64,000 nucleotides of DNA from Pseudomonas bijieensis (lineage in GTDB: Bacteria; Pseudomonadota; Gammaproteobacteria; Pseudomonadales; Pseudomonadaceae): positions 1,116,001 through 1,180,000 of the forward strand of contig NZ_CP048810.1 of NCBI RefSeq assembly GCF_013347965.1, read 5' to 3'. Under the pieces are notes generated by a model that saw only the letters and a program-made list of their open reading frames with translations, did not search any database and had not been told where the DNA came from. Every line of letters begins with the position of its first letter. Positions within the stretch are counted from its first letter, which is position 1. This document shows positions 17,697-25,175 of the stretch, in pieces. The translations under genes were made by a program, and so were the position numbers.

Positions 17697-18704
17697 TCAG
17701 CTGCCGGCGCCGGCATGGGCCTCTTCAAAGAAATAATCCTTCCAGCTGTCGGCCTTGTTTTTCAACACGCCCAGTTCGTGCAGTTTCTCGGCATAAATGT
17801 AGGTACGTTGCGGAACTACGGTGAAGTCGATTTCAGGGTCGGTGACGATTTTTTCCACCAGCGACAGCGGCAACTTGGACTGTTCCACACGAATGTAGGT
17901 CTGGGCAGCCGCCGGCTTGTCGGCCTGGATAATGCCTTGTGCCTCCACCAGGGCGTCGTAGAACGCCTTGTAGGTCTTGGGATTTTCGTCGTGGAATTTT
18001 TCCGTAGTGTAGAGCACGTTGAACGTCGCCGGCCCACCCAGCACATCATAGGAACTGAGCACCTTGTGTACGTTGGGGCTTTGCAGTGCCTGATACTGGA
18101 ACGGTGGACTGGAGAAGTGCGAATTGATTTCCGACTGGCCGGCAATCAGCGCCGCCGTCGCATCCGGGTGCGGGAGGCTGACCGAGATGTCGTCGAACTT
18201 CTTGAAGTGGTCGTTCCCGAACACCTTGGCGGTTTCGATCTGCAACGTGCGCGACTGGAAGCCGACACCCGCCGCCGGAACGGCGATCCGGTCCTTGTCG
18301 GTGAAATCCTTGAGGCTCTTCACGTTCGGGTTGTTGGTCAGCAGATAATTGGGCATCGACCCCAGCGAGGCGATGGCCTTCACATTCTGCTTGCCGCGAG
18401 TCCGATCCCAGATTGTCAGCATCGGCGGAACTCCCGCCGACACCACATCCAAGGCACCGGTCAGCAAGGCCTCGTTCATCGCCGTAGCACCGGAAATGCT
18501 GTTCCAATCCACCTTGATATCCAGGCCCTGGGCCTTGCCATGCTTCTCGATGAGCTGCTGGTCGCGCACCACATCGAGGATCAGGTAGCCGATACCGAAT
18601 TGCTGGGCGATGCTGATCTTGCCTTCGGCGTGGGCCAAGGGATTGAGCAGCGCAGTGGCCGCCAGGGAAACCAACAAGGTGAGCGCAGAACGCTTGAAAG
18701 CCAT
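17697..18704 (-). CDS. orphan ABC substrate-binding protein (NMT1/SsuA-type)
   Basis: A 335-residue periplasmic binding protein with a clear signal peptide (RSALTLLVSLAATALLNPLAHA). Its SsuA/TauA/NMT1-like features are FGIGYLILDVVRDQQLIEKHG, then DVVSAGVPPMLTIWD and IAVPAAGVGFQSRTLQIE. Proteins of this family bind sulfonates, nitrate-type anions, pyrimidine precursors or aromatic acids. No permease or ATPase gene lies on either side, so it is either an orphan or works with a transporter elsewhere. The downstream AraC and amidase operon may use the same compound. Confidence 0.82.
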   Translation of the reverse strand: MAFKRSALTLLVSLAATALLNPLAHAEGKISIAQQFGIGYLILDVVRDQQLIEKHGKAQGLDIKVDWNSISGATAMNEALLTGALDVVSAGVPPMLTIWDRTRGKQNVKAIASLGSMPNYLLTNNPNVKSLKDFTDKDRIAVPAAGVGFQSRTLQIETAKVFGNDHFKKFDDISVSLPHPDATAALIAGQSEINSHFSSPPFQYQALQSPNVHKVLSSYDVLGGPATFNVLYTTEKFHDENPKTYKAFYDALVEAQGIIQADKPAAAQTYIRVEQSKLPLSLVEKIVTDPEIDFTVVPQRTYIYAEKLHELGVLKNKADSWKDYFFEEAHAGAGS

Positions 18705-18945
18705 GGTCTGGTGAACCTCACAGTAAGTTGAAAAGACTGAAGGCCACGACTTTAAAGCTATAAGAAAATTAATTTAAATACCTAGATAGCATAACAATAG
18801 CACCTAAATGTTCGCACCAGAGCCCATGAGTCTCGCACTCACCGGCGCGATCGCTTGATAATCTTTGGAGACCTGCATCAAAGCGATACAGTAGCGGTGC
18901 CTGCTCCCCCAATCGTCCCCGACGAATACCAAGCGCGAAGCAATC

Positions 18946-19353
18946 ATGAACGAGATGACCCTGGATGTGGGGATCGCCGCCGAGTCCATTTCCCAGCCGC
19001 GCACACTGGTGTTCCTGGCTTACCCGCAGATGGGCCTGTTGGACCTCGCCGGTGCCCAGACCGTTTTCTGGGCCGCCACCAAAGCCATGACCAAACGTGG
19101 CCTGCCCGGCTATGCAATGCACACCGCGAGCCTGGAAGGTGGGTTGATGCGAACTGCCGAAGGTTTGGTGGTAGATACCCGGGCCCTGCATGAGCTCGAC
19201 GGAACGCTCATCGACACGCTGATCGTTCCCGGCGCCCCGGACATACAACAGGCGATGATCGACTGTGTCGACCTTGTGCAGTGGCTACGCAGGGCCTCGG
19301 TCCAGGCCAGTCCCTCCTTTCTGCGCCGGTCTTTCCCAGACGCCTGCCAATGA
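18946..19353 (+). pseudogene. truncated GATase1-AraC (GlxA-like) regulator
   Basis: The frame encodes 135 residues. The first about 118 match the N-terminal class-I glutamine-amidotransferase/DJ-1-like domain of GlxA-type AraC regulators (TLVFLAYPQMGLLDLAGAQ, then LIDTLIVPGAPDIQQAM and VQWLRRAS). Family members continue for about 200 more residues through a conserved Cys-Ser-Gly elbow and a double helix-turn-helix. Here homology stops at about 19304, exactly where a 70-bp repeat begins, and the frame closes after an unrelated tail. No DNA-binding domain remains, so the product is probably non-functional. It is divergent from the orphan binding-protein gene, which it may once have regulated. 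Confidence 0.75.
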
Positions 19354-19374
19354 TGCTTGGGCAGGCGTTCTTTT
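19305..19374. repeat. 70-bp direct repeat, copy A, with terminator hairpin
   Basis: Matches copy B (20381-20450) at 62 of 70 positions by direct reading. The right half is an intrinsic-terminator shape: ACGCCTGCC at 19340-19348 pairs with GGCAGGCGT at 19360-19368 and is followed by TCTTTT. Copy A begins exactly where the GATase1-AraC gene loses homology. Confidence 0.8.
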
Positions 19375-19395
19375 ATGAAAACCAGAACAAAACCG

Positions 19396-19483
19396 ATGGG
19401 AGCAACGCTACTGGCGATAACTGTATGTCAGTCAACATTGATGTGGCTGGTCCGCTGTCATCGCGAGCAGGCTCTCCCCCACA
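19396..19483. repeat. degenerate REPIN
   Basis: A decayed GATGGGAGCAACGCTACTGG unit faces a better preserved CATCGCGAGCAGGCTC...CCCACA unit 40 bp later. This is the GAGCGAGC REPIN family with several substitutions, so it is probably an old, inactive copy. Confidence 0.6.
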
Positions 19484-19509
19484 AGTGTTTCTTCGATCGC
19501 CGGGTCTGT

Positions 19510-20127
19510 TTACCAGGTATTGATCTGTGCGAGCTTGGTCGCCAACGGCAAACCGTTCCAGGTGTCCTTGGCAGCACAACCGACCGGATTATGTGCCCAG
19601 CGATACCAGACATGAAGGTTCTGGGCCCCGGCGATCAACCCCGCAAAAGGATTAAGAAGCCCCCCACCTCCGACGCCTTGCAGCCATGGCAAGCAATACA
19701 CGCAGGGATGCAATTGCACATACATCACCCAATCACCGGCATTCGGCGCGACAAGGCCATAGGGCACCAAGCCATTGCCGCCCGCCACCACCAAGGCGTT
19801 ACGCTCCGCATGACCGGAAAACCCGACCGCAGGCGCGCCGGGCACTACAGCCAAGGCGCCAACGATTGAAAAGCGTGAATTTCCAAAGACCACGCCATAC
19901 GGCAAGGCCGCCCCGCCCGCTACGGCATTCCCCAAGGGAAAACCTGCGCCCGGATTGGGCACGGTTGCCAATGCGGCCCAACAAGAGCCGTGGGCAATAC
20001 CAGCACCCGGTAGGGCCTGGGTATGGGCATGGGTCGCGCACTGTCGGGCCAGTTCCAACGCCTCGAGATAACCTGGATTCATGACGCCGCCGACGGCCAC
20101 GGTGAACTGATGCAAAACAACCGGCAT
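19510..20127 (-). CDS. orphan deaminase-fold protein, toxin-deaminase-like
   Basis: A 205-residue protein with the two zinc signatures of the cytidine-deaminase superfamily: His106-Ala-Glu108 (GFSGHAERNALVVAGG) and Cys142/Cys145 (LHPCVYCLPWLQG), 34 residues apart. His and two Cys would bind zinc, and Glu108 would be the proton shuttle. It is not a housekeeping Cdd, TadA, RibD or GuaD by flanking sequence. The Gly/Pro/Ala-rich N-terminal half and short length are more like C-terminal deaminase domains of polymorphic toxins. No signal peptide, Rhs, PAAR or CdiA leader and no obvious immunity gene are adjacent. It sits alone between two 70-bp repeats, suggesting it arrived as a unit. The ATG at 20127 is chosen; an upstream in-frame start would add 28 unlikely residues. 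Confidence 0.65.
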   Translation of the reverse strand: MPVVLHQFTVAVGGVMNPGYLEALELARQCATHAHTQALPGAGIAHGSCWAALATVPNPGAGFPLGNAVAGGAALPYGVVFGNSRFSIVGALAVVPGAPAVGFSGHAERNALVVAGGNGLVPYGLVAPNAGDWVMYVQLHPCVYCLPWLQGVGGGGLLNPFAGLIAGAQNLHVWYRWAHNPVGCAAKDTWNGLPLATKLAQINTW

Positions 20128-20569
20128 AAGATTATCCCTATCTTGATCGGGTTGACATCGGGCCGCTGTTGAACTCGTCCAGAATTTCAAGGCCCCTCCA
20201 GAGCACGCCAACTGAGACTAGTCGCCGAGATAAAAAATGCAAAATGGAGCGCCACGGCTCATCTACCCCATCCGCACCGCAAACGCCTGGAGCTCCCACA
20301 CCATCTCGATATGTATCTATCCGCCTGGTGGCTGATCGCGCGACCTCCCCGCCGATTCCGGTGGACTGAGCCTCGTATCCGGCCAGTCCGTCCTGTCTGC
20401 GCGGGTCTTTCCCAGACGCCCGCCAACGATACGTGGGCAGGCGTTTTTTTCAGGCGCTCATCCCCAAGCCAGCCTGAATATCGTCACTGCCCAGAAAAAT
20501 CCGTATCAATGCCCGCCCCTTACTCCTTGTGCACAAGGTAAGGTAGGCAGTAATCATCCGTATCGAGGT
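20128..20569. other. 442-bp gene-free interval between deaminase and LysR genes
   Basis: Apart from repeat copy B (20381-20450), I see no credible gene. A 66-codon plus-strand frame at about 20169-20369 has no recognisable motif and weak codon bias. The stretch around 20225-20260 is A-rich (AAAAAATGCAAAATGG). It probably contains the deaminase promoter (minus strand) and the LysR promoter (plus strand), and may be remnant DNA. Confidence 0.5.
20381..20450. repeat. 70-bp direct repeat, copy B, with terminator hairpin
   Basis: Second copy of the element at 19305-19374 in the same orientation, 1,076 bp away. The hairpin is ACGCCCGCC (20416-20424) with GGCAGGCGT (20436-20444), one mismatched pair, followed by seven T residues: a good rho-independent terminator for plus-strand transcription. 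No plus-strand gene precedes it, which suggests it was once attached to a gene now lost. Confidence 0.8.
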
Positions 20570-21487
20570 GTGCCCGTGGCGTCCTATTCCTTGCGTCAGC
20601 TGAAGTACTTCGTCACCACCGTCGAATGTGGCAGCGTCGCTGAAGCGTCCCGCAAGCTGTACATCGCCCAACCGTCGATCGCCACCGCCATCAAGGGATT
20701 GGAAGACAGTTTCGGTGTGCAATTGCTCATTCGTCATCACGCCCAGGGGGTATCGTTGACGCCCGGTGGCGCGCGCTTCTATCGCAAGGCCCAGGAGCTG
20801 TTGCGCATGGCCCGGGAGTTCGAGCAGAACGCGCTGGCCGACAATGATGTGGTCAGCGGGCAGATCGACATCGGCTGCTTCGAAACCGTCGCCCCGCTCT
20901 ACCTGCCACGACTGATCGCCGGCTTTCGCCAGCGCTTTCCCGGGGTGGAAATCCGCGTGCAGGATGGCGAGCAACAGGAGTTGGTACAAGGTCTCACCGG
21001 TGGTCGTTTCGATTTGGCGATTTTCTATGAACACGACCTCGACAGTACCATCGAGACCGAAGCACTCACGGCACCGCAACGCCCCTATGCGCTTTTGCCG
21101 GCGGGCCATCGCTTCGCCGATCAGGCCCAGGTGTCGCTGCGCGACCTGGCCCTCGAACCGATGATCCTGCTGGACGTACAACCCAGTCGCACCTATTTCG
21201 TGAGTATCTTCGAGGAGCTGGGCCTGACGCCCAACATCGTCTTCAGCTCGCCGTCCATCGAGATGGTGCGTGGCATGGTCGGCCAGTCCTTCGGTTTTGC
21301 CGTGCTGGTGACCCGTCCGCACTCCACCTGCACCTACGATGGGCAACACCTGGTGTGCGTCGACATCGCCGAGGACGTGACCGGTTCAGCGTTGGTGGCA
21401 GGCTGGCTCAAACGCACTCACCTCACCAAGCCGGCCCAGTTGTTCGTCGACTACTGCAAGGAACAGTTCAGGCAATGGTTGGCCTGA
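20570..21487 (+). CDS. LysR-family transcriptional regulator
   Basis: A 305-residue LysR regulator: the N-terminal winged helix reads LRQLKYFVTTVECGSVAEAS and ends with LLIRHHAQGVSLTPGG. The effector domain has the usual two-lobe pattern (DIGCFETVAPLYLPRLIAGF, and GMVGQSFGFAVLVTRP). It begins with a GTG at 20570 or 20576. It lies opposite and convergent to the polyamine-type binding protein and immediately after repeat copy B. Target genes are not obvious; the binding-protein/FMO operon on the other strand is one possibility. Confidence 0.82.
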   Translation: MPVASYSLRQLKYFVTTVECGSVAEASRKLYIAQPSIATAIKGLEDSFGVQLLIRHHAQGVSLTPGGARFYRKAQELLRMAREFEQNALADNDVVSGQIDIGCFETVAPLYLPRLIAGFRQRFPGVEIRVQDGEQQELVQGLTGGRFDLAIFYEHDLDSTIETEALTAPQRPYALLPAGHRFADQAQVSLRDLALEPMILLDVQPSRTYFVSIFEELGLTPNIVFSSPSIEMVRGMVGQSFGFAVLVTRPHSTCTYDGQHLVCVDIAEDVTGSALVAGWLKRTHLTKPAQLFVDYCKEQFRQWLA

Positions 21488-21528
21488 GCCAACCAGCCCA
21501 CACCATCGCCCTGCTAAACACTCACTCT

Positions 21529-21664
21529 TGTGGCGAGGGGATTTATCCCCGCTGGGCTGCGCAGCAGCCCCCAAACCAGTCAGCTCTATCTGCCTGACAC
21601 GCTAAGTTTGTCGGTATTTTGGGGCCGCTTCGCGCCCCAGCGGGGATAAATCCCCTCGCCACAG
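21529..21664. repeat. REPIN (GGCGAGGGGATTTATCCCC family)
   Basis: Inverted units TGTGGCGAGGGGATTTATCC at 21529 and the complementary GGGATAAATCCCCTCGCCACA ending at 21664 enclose CGCTGGG/CCCAGCG inner arms. This is a sequence class different from the GAGCGAGC REPINs. It lies between the converging LysR and binding-protein genes. Confidence 0.85.
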
Positions 21665-21697
21665 GTCCGTATTTACAATTGATGGGACGTTCGGTGT

Positions 21698-22738
21698 CTA
21701 GCGAGCCGCCCAGGCGTTGAAGCGTTGTTCCAGTTCCTCGCCATGGTCGACCCAGAACTCGGCATCCACGGCCCGAGCTTCAGCCAGGTTGGCCTCGGCG
21801 GTGGGCAACTGTTCCTGTACCGCCGCCGGCAACAACGCGAGTGTCTTGCGATGCACCGGACCATAAGGGATGTTTTCCGAGAACACCTTCTGGGTCTGCG
21901 GCTGGCTGGCAAAGGCAATGAACTGCTCGGCCAAGGCCTTGTTCGGCGTGCCCTTGACCACGGCCCAGTACTCCGGGTCGTACAGGCTCTGCGGCCAGAC
22001 AATACTCAGCTTCATGCCTTCCTTTTGTGCCGACGCGATGCGCCCGTTATAGGCCGCACTCATCGCCACATCCCCCGCCACCAGCCATTGCGCCGGTTGG
22101 GCGCCGGCTTCCCACCATTGGATGTTCGGCTTGATCTGGTCCAGCTTGGCGAAGGCCCGGGACACGCCTTCCGGTGTGTTCAACACCTTGTACAAGTCCT
22201 GGGACTTGACCCCATCGGCCAGCAAGGCGATTTCCAGGGTGTACTTGGCCCCTTTGCGCAAACCGCGTTTGCCCGGGTAATCGGCCACATTCCAGAAGTC
22301 CGCCCAGGATTTCGGCGCCTTGGCGAGCTTGCTCTGGTCATAAGCCAGGACCATCGACCAGACATAGGTGGCCACGCCACATTCGGTGAGTGCCCCCGGG
22401 ACAAAATTCGCCGGGTCGCCCAGGGCCGTCTGGTCGAGCTTTTCAAACAAGCCCTCCTCACAACCACGCAGCAACTCGGGGCTTTCCACTTCGACCACAT
22501 CCCAACTGGTGTGGCCGGCCGCGACCATGGCCTTGATCTTCGACAGTTCGCCGTTGTATTCGCCGGCCACGATGCTTCCCGCACCGCTGGCGTTGAAGGG
22601 TTGGAAGTAGGCCTTGTCCTGGGCCTGCTTGGTGGCGCCGCCAAAGGAAATCACGGTCAAGCTCTGGGGCGCGGCCATGACGCTGGTACTCAACAACGCC
22701 AGTGCACACGCAATATTGCAACGCAAGGATCTGGACAT
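21698..22738 (-). CDS. polyamine-type ABC substrate-binding protein (PotD/F-like)
   Basis: A 346-residue periplasmic binding protein. ATG 22738 gives a signal peptide (CNIACALALLSTSVMAAP). The mature part starts LTVISFGGATKQAQDKAYFQPF, typical of spermidine/putrescine-type family 8 binding proteins, with a later DVVEVESPELLRGCEEGLFEKL and YWAVVKGTPNKALAEQFI. It is the last gene of a five-gene minus-strand run but is separated from the deacylase by 178 bp, so it may have its own promoter. No permease or ATPase genes are adjacent. Confidence 0.82.
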   Translation of the reverse strand: MSRSLRCNIACALALLSTSVMAAPQSLTVISFGGATKQAQDKAYFQPFNASGAGSIVAGEYNGELSKIKAMVAAGHTSWDVVEVESPELLRGCEEGLFEKLDQTALGDPANFVPGALTECGVATYVWSMVLAYDQSKLAKAPKSWADFWNVADYPGKRGLRKGAKYTLEIALLADGVKSQDLYKVLNTPEGVSRAFAKLDQIKPNIQWWEAGAQPAQWLVAGDVAMSAAYNGRIASAQKEGMKLSIVWPQSLYDPEYWAVVKGTPNKALAEQFIAFASQPQTQKVFSENIPYGPVHRKTLALLPAAVQEQLPTAEANLAEARAVDAEFWVDHGEELEQRFNAWAAR

Positions 22739-22916
22739 GAAGCGGTTCCTCGAAATGCCGGCTCGCCCGCACGAGCCGGTGACGGGACTCAAAGGTGACC
22801 GTAAACACGGGCGGTATGGTCTACAGCAAAGGCTCTTGTCGGCCTGTTCGTTGTCGCCTGGCTGACCACCAGGAATCTCCGTCCATTGAAATCGTTCTCC
22901 TCAGGCACCCTGGCGG

Positions 22917-24086
22917 TCAGCAATCAATGGGTTCACAGAGATAGCTCGCCAGCCGATCCATCAAGCGATCGCAGGCGGCCATTTGCTCAATGCTCACGTA
23001 TTCGTCGGGCTTGTGCCCCTGGTCCATGCTGCCGGGGCCACAGACCACCGTTGGCACGCCGGCCTGGTGAAACAGGCCGCCTTCGGTGCCGAAAGCGACG
23101 GTGCCGAAAGCCTCGCTGCCGCATAGTCGCGCGACCAGTTGGGCGGCGGCGCTGTCAGGCTCGGTCGCCAGGCCCGGGTAGGCGGACAGCGCTTCAAAAC
23201 GGATCGCCGTGTCGCTCGCTACCGCCTGCATCGCCGGCAGCAGGGTTTGTTCGGCATACCCCTGCAATTGCTCGGCCACCACCTGCGGATCGAAACCCGG
23301 CAAGGCGCGCACTTCGAAATCGAAACGGCAATCGGCCGGGACGATGTTCAACGCCGTACCGCCCTGGATCACGCCGACCTGCACCGTCGAATAAGCCGGA
23401 TCGAAGCGCGCGTCATGCAACGAGGGATCGGCCAGCGCTGCGCCGATCTCCCCCAACCGGCCGATCAGGCGCGCTGCCTGCTCGATGGCATTTACGCCGT
23501 AAGGTGCGTAGGCCGAATGACAGGCCGCCCCCTTGATGTGGCAACGCATCGCCAACTTGCCTTTATGCCCCAGTACCGGTTGAAGTTGGGTGGGTTCGCC
23601 AATCAGGCACAAGGCTGGTGGGGGAACTCGCCGAACCAACACGTCCAACAGGCTGTGAACGCCCAGGCAACCCACCTCTTCGTCATAGGAGAACGCCAGA
23701 TGCACCGGTCGCCGAAGCGCGCTGGCGAGAAACATTGGCACCGCTGCCAGAACCGAAGCCAGATACCCCTTCATGTCCGCCGTACCCCGCCCGAACCATT
23801 TGCCGTCCATCTCGCTCAGGCAGAACGGCTCGACCGTCCAGGCTTGTCCGTCCACCGGCACTACATCGGTGTGTCCGGACAACACCACGCCACCGGGCGC
23901 CGCGGGGCCGATGCTCGCCAGCAGGCTGGCCTTGGTGCGCTCGGCGTTATAGATCAGCTCGCTGTCCACACCCAGCCCTTGCAAGTAGTCGCGCACGAAC
24001 TCGATCAAGGCCAGGTTCGACTCGCGGCTGACCGTGGCAAAACCCACCAACCGTTCGAGCAACACGCGGCTGCGCAGCTCACTCAT
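22917..24086 (-). CDS. M20 amidohydrolase, acetylornithine deacetylase-like (ArgE)
   Basis: A 389-residue zinc hydrolase of the ArgE/DapE/CPG2 family. The metal and catalytic motifs are all present: SGHTDVVPVDG, GRGTADMKGY, YDEEVGCLG and HKPDEYVSIEQM near the C-terminus. It should cleave an N-acyl bond of an amino acid; the location in a catabolic operon argues against a role in arginine synthesis. Its start overlaps the end of the DUF1028 gene by 8 bp, so the two are translationally coupled. Confidence 0.85.
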   Translation of the reverse strand: MSELRSRVLLERLVGFATVSRESNLALIEFVRDYLQGLGVDSELIYNAERTKASLLASIGPAAPGGVVLSGHTDVVPVDGQAWTVEPFCLSEMDGKWFGRGTADMKGYLASVLAAVPMFLASALRRPVHLAFSYDEEVGCLGVHSLLDVLVRRVPPPALCLIGEPTQLQPVLGHKGKLAMRCHIKGAACHSAYAPYGVNAIEQAARLIGRLGEIGAALADPSLHDARFDPAYSTVQVGVIQGGTALNIVPADCRFDFEVRALPGFDPQVVAEQLQGYAEQTLLPAMQAVASDTAIRFEALSAYPGLATEPDSAAAQLVARLCGSEAFGTVAFGTEGGLFHQAGVPTVVCGPGSMDQGHKPDEYVSIEQMAACDRLMDRLASYLCEPIDC

Positions 24087-24753
24087 CGCCCGGCACTCCA
24101 TAACTTGGCGCCTGGGTCGGATCGAGTGCGCGGATCAGGTAATCCTGCAGTTGCGGCTGATAGGCGAGCCAGAGTCTTTCCAGTTCGTCGATGGGATTTT
24201 CCTCGGCCCAATCCACCCGCAGATCGACGATGGGCCAGGTCAGGTCGTCAACCACCGACAGCGCCGCCGAATGCACCGGCCCGGCTTCACCGCCCGCCGC
24301 CTGCCCGGCCTGCAACGCATTCATCAAGCGTGCGGCAAGACAACCACCGCTGCGCTCGAAGGCCCCGACCATGGCCTCGATCACCCCACCATTGGCCAAC
24401 AGATTGCCGGCCGCCACGCATTGCTCTCCGGCCACTGCGTTGTGGGTGCCCAGGGTGTGTTCGCCGCTGAACATCGCCGTGCGCCCCTCGGCATCGATCA
24501 CCGCCACCTGCCGGTATTGGCTGTAGCCATTGCGTGCCAGGGTCCGCTCCAGCGCCGCCTGCGCCACCAGGCCGCCGGCCAGTTCATCGAGAATCTGCGG
24601 TCCCAGGGCCGGCAGGGTGATGTTCTGGCTCGACACCGCACCGACGCCCGCCCGCAACCACGGGCAACGGGCGCCGACGGCAATGCTCGAGGAACTGATG
24701 GCGATGCCCAGCTGGCCGGTTTCGGCACAGCGCCCAACGATGGAAAAGGTCAT
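24079..24753 (-). CDS. DUF1028 family protein (Ntn-hydrolase-like)
   Basis: A 224-residue DUF1028 protein: MTFSIVGRCAETGQLGIAISSSSIAVG at the start and SSQNITLPALGPQILDEL later are the family hallmarks. DUF1028 proteins are predicted N-terminal-nucleophile hydrolases and are often encoded with RidA and ArgE-like genes. The biochemical activity is unknown. It lies 11 bp after RidA and overlaps the deacylase by 8 bp, so it clearly belongs to this operon. Confidence 0.82.
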   Translation of the reverse strand: MTFSIVGRCAETGQLGIAISSSSIAVGARCPWLRAGVGAVSSQNITLPALGPQILDELAGGLVAQAALERTLARNGYSQYRQVAVIDAEGRTAMFSGEHTLGTHNAVAGEQCVAAGNLLANGGVIEAMVGAFERSGGCLAARLMNALQAGQAAGGEAGPVHSAALSVVDDLTWPIVDLRVDWAEENPIDELERLWLAYQPQLQDYLIRALDPTQAPSYGVPGDE

Positions 24754-24764
24754 GTTCCGTTCCT

Positions 24765-25175
24765 TTATTCAGGGATCACCGCGATCACGTCGATTTCCAT
24801 CAGCCACTGCGGCTGGCCCAGGGCACTGACCACCAACCCGGTGGAGATCGGAAACACACCCTTGAGCCACTTGCCGACCTCCTGGTACACCGGCTCGCGG
24901 TAACGCGGGTCGATCAGGTAAGTCGTGGTCTTGACGATATGGCTCAAGTCGCTGCCGGCTTCTTCCAGCAACTGCTTGACGTTGCGCATGGCTTGCTCGG
25001 CCTGGGCGCGTGGATCGCCAAGCCCCACCAGTTGGCCGTTGAAGTCCGTGCCGACCTGGCCGCGCACATAAACGGTGTTGCCGGCGCGCACGGCCTGGCA
25101 CAGGTCGTTGTCCAGCGTCTGGTTCGGGTAGGTGTCCTTGGTGTTGAACATGCGAATACGTGTGTGAGTAGGCAT
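24765..25175 (-). CDS. RidA/YjgF-type enamine/imine deaminase
   Basis: A 136-residue RidA-family protein with the trimer-forming fold and family words AGNTVYVRGQVGTDFNGQLVG, QAEQAMRNVKQLLEEAGS and PQWLMEIDVIAVI. RidA proteins hydrolyse reactive enamines and imines to ketones plus ammonia. Its start codon overlaps the stop of the upstream flavin monooxygenase by one base (TGATG). The coupling suggests that the monooxygenase makes an imine-type product that this protein hydrolyses (inference). The conserved catalytic Arg is not cleanly placed by eye, so a non-archetypal Rid subgroup is possible. Confidence 0.82.
   Translation of the reverse strand: MPTHTRIRMFNTKDTYPNQTLDNDLCQAVRAGNTVYVRGQVGTDFNGQLVGLGDPRAQAEQAMRNVKQLLEEAGSDLSHIVKTTTYLIDPRYREPVYQEVGKWLKGVFPISTGLVVSALGQPQWLMEIDVIAVIPE

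Noticed and set aside
20169..20369. 66-codon plus-strand gene
   Set aside because: No motif, no convincing ribosome site and overlap with the likely deaminase promoter.
19305..20450. Integron-type attC sites and gene cassette
   Set aside because: The repeats are hairpins next to a single gene, but neither end shows the RYYYAAC/GTTRRRY core pair, the hairpin is followed by a T run, and no integrase is in the window.
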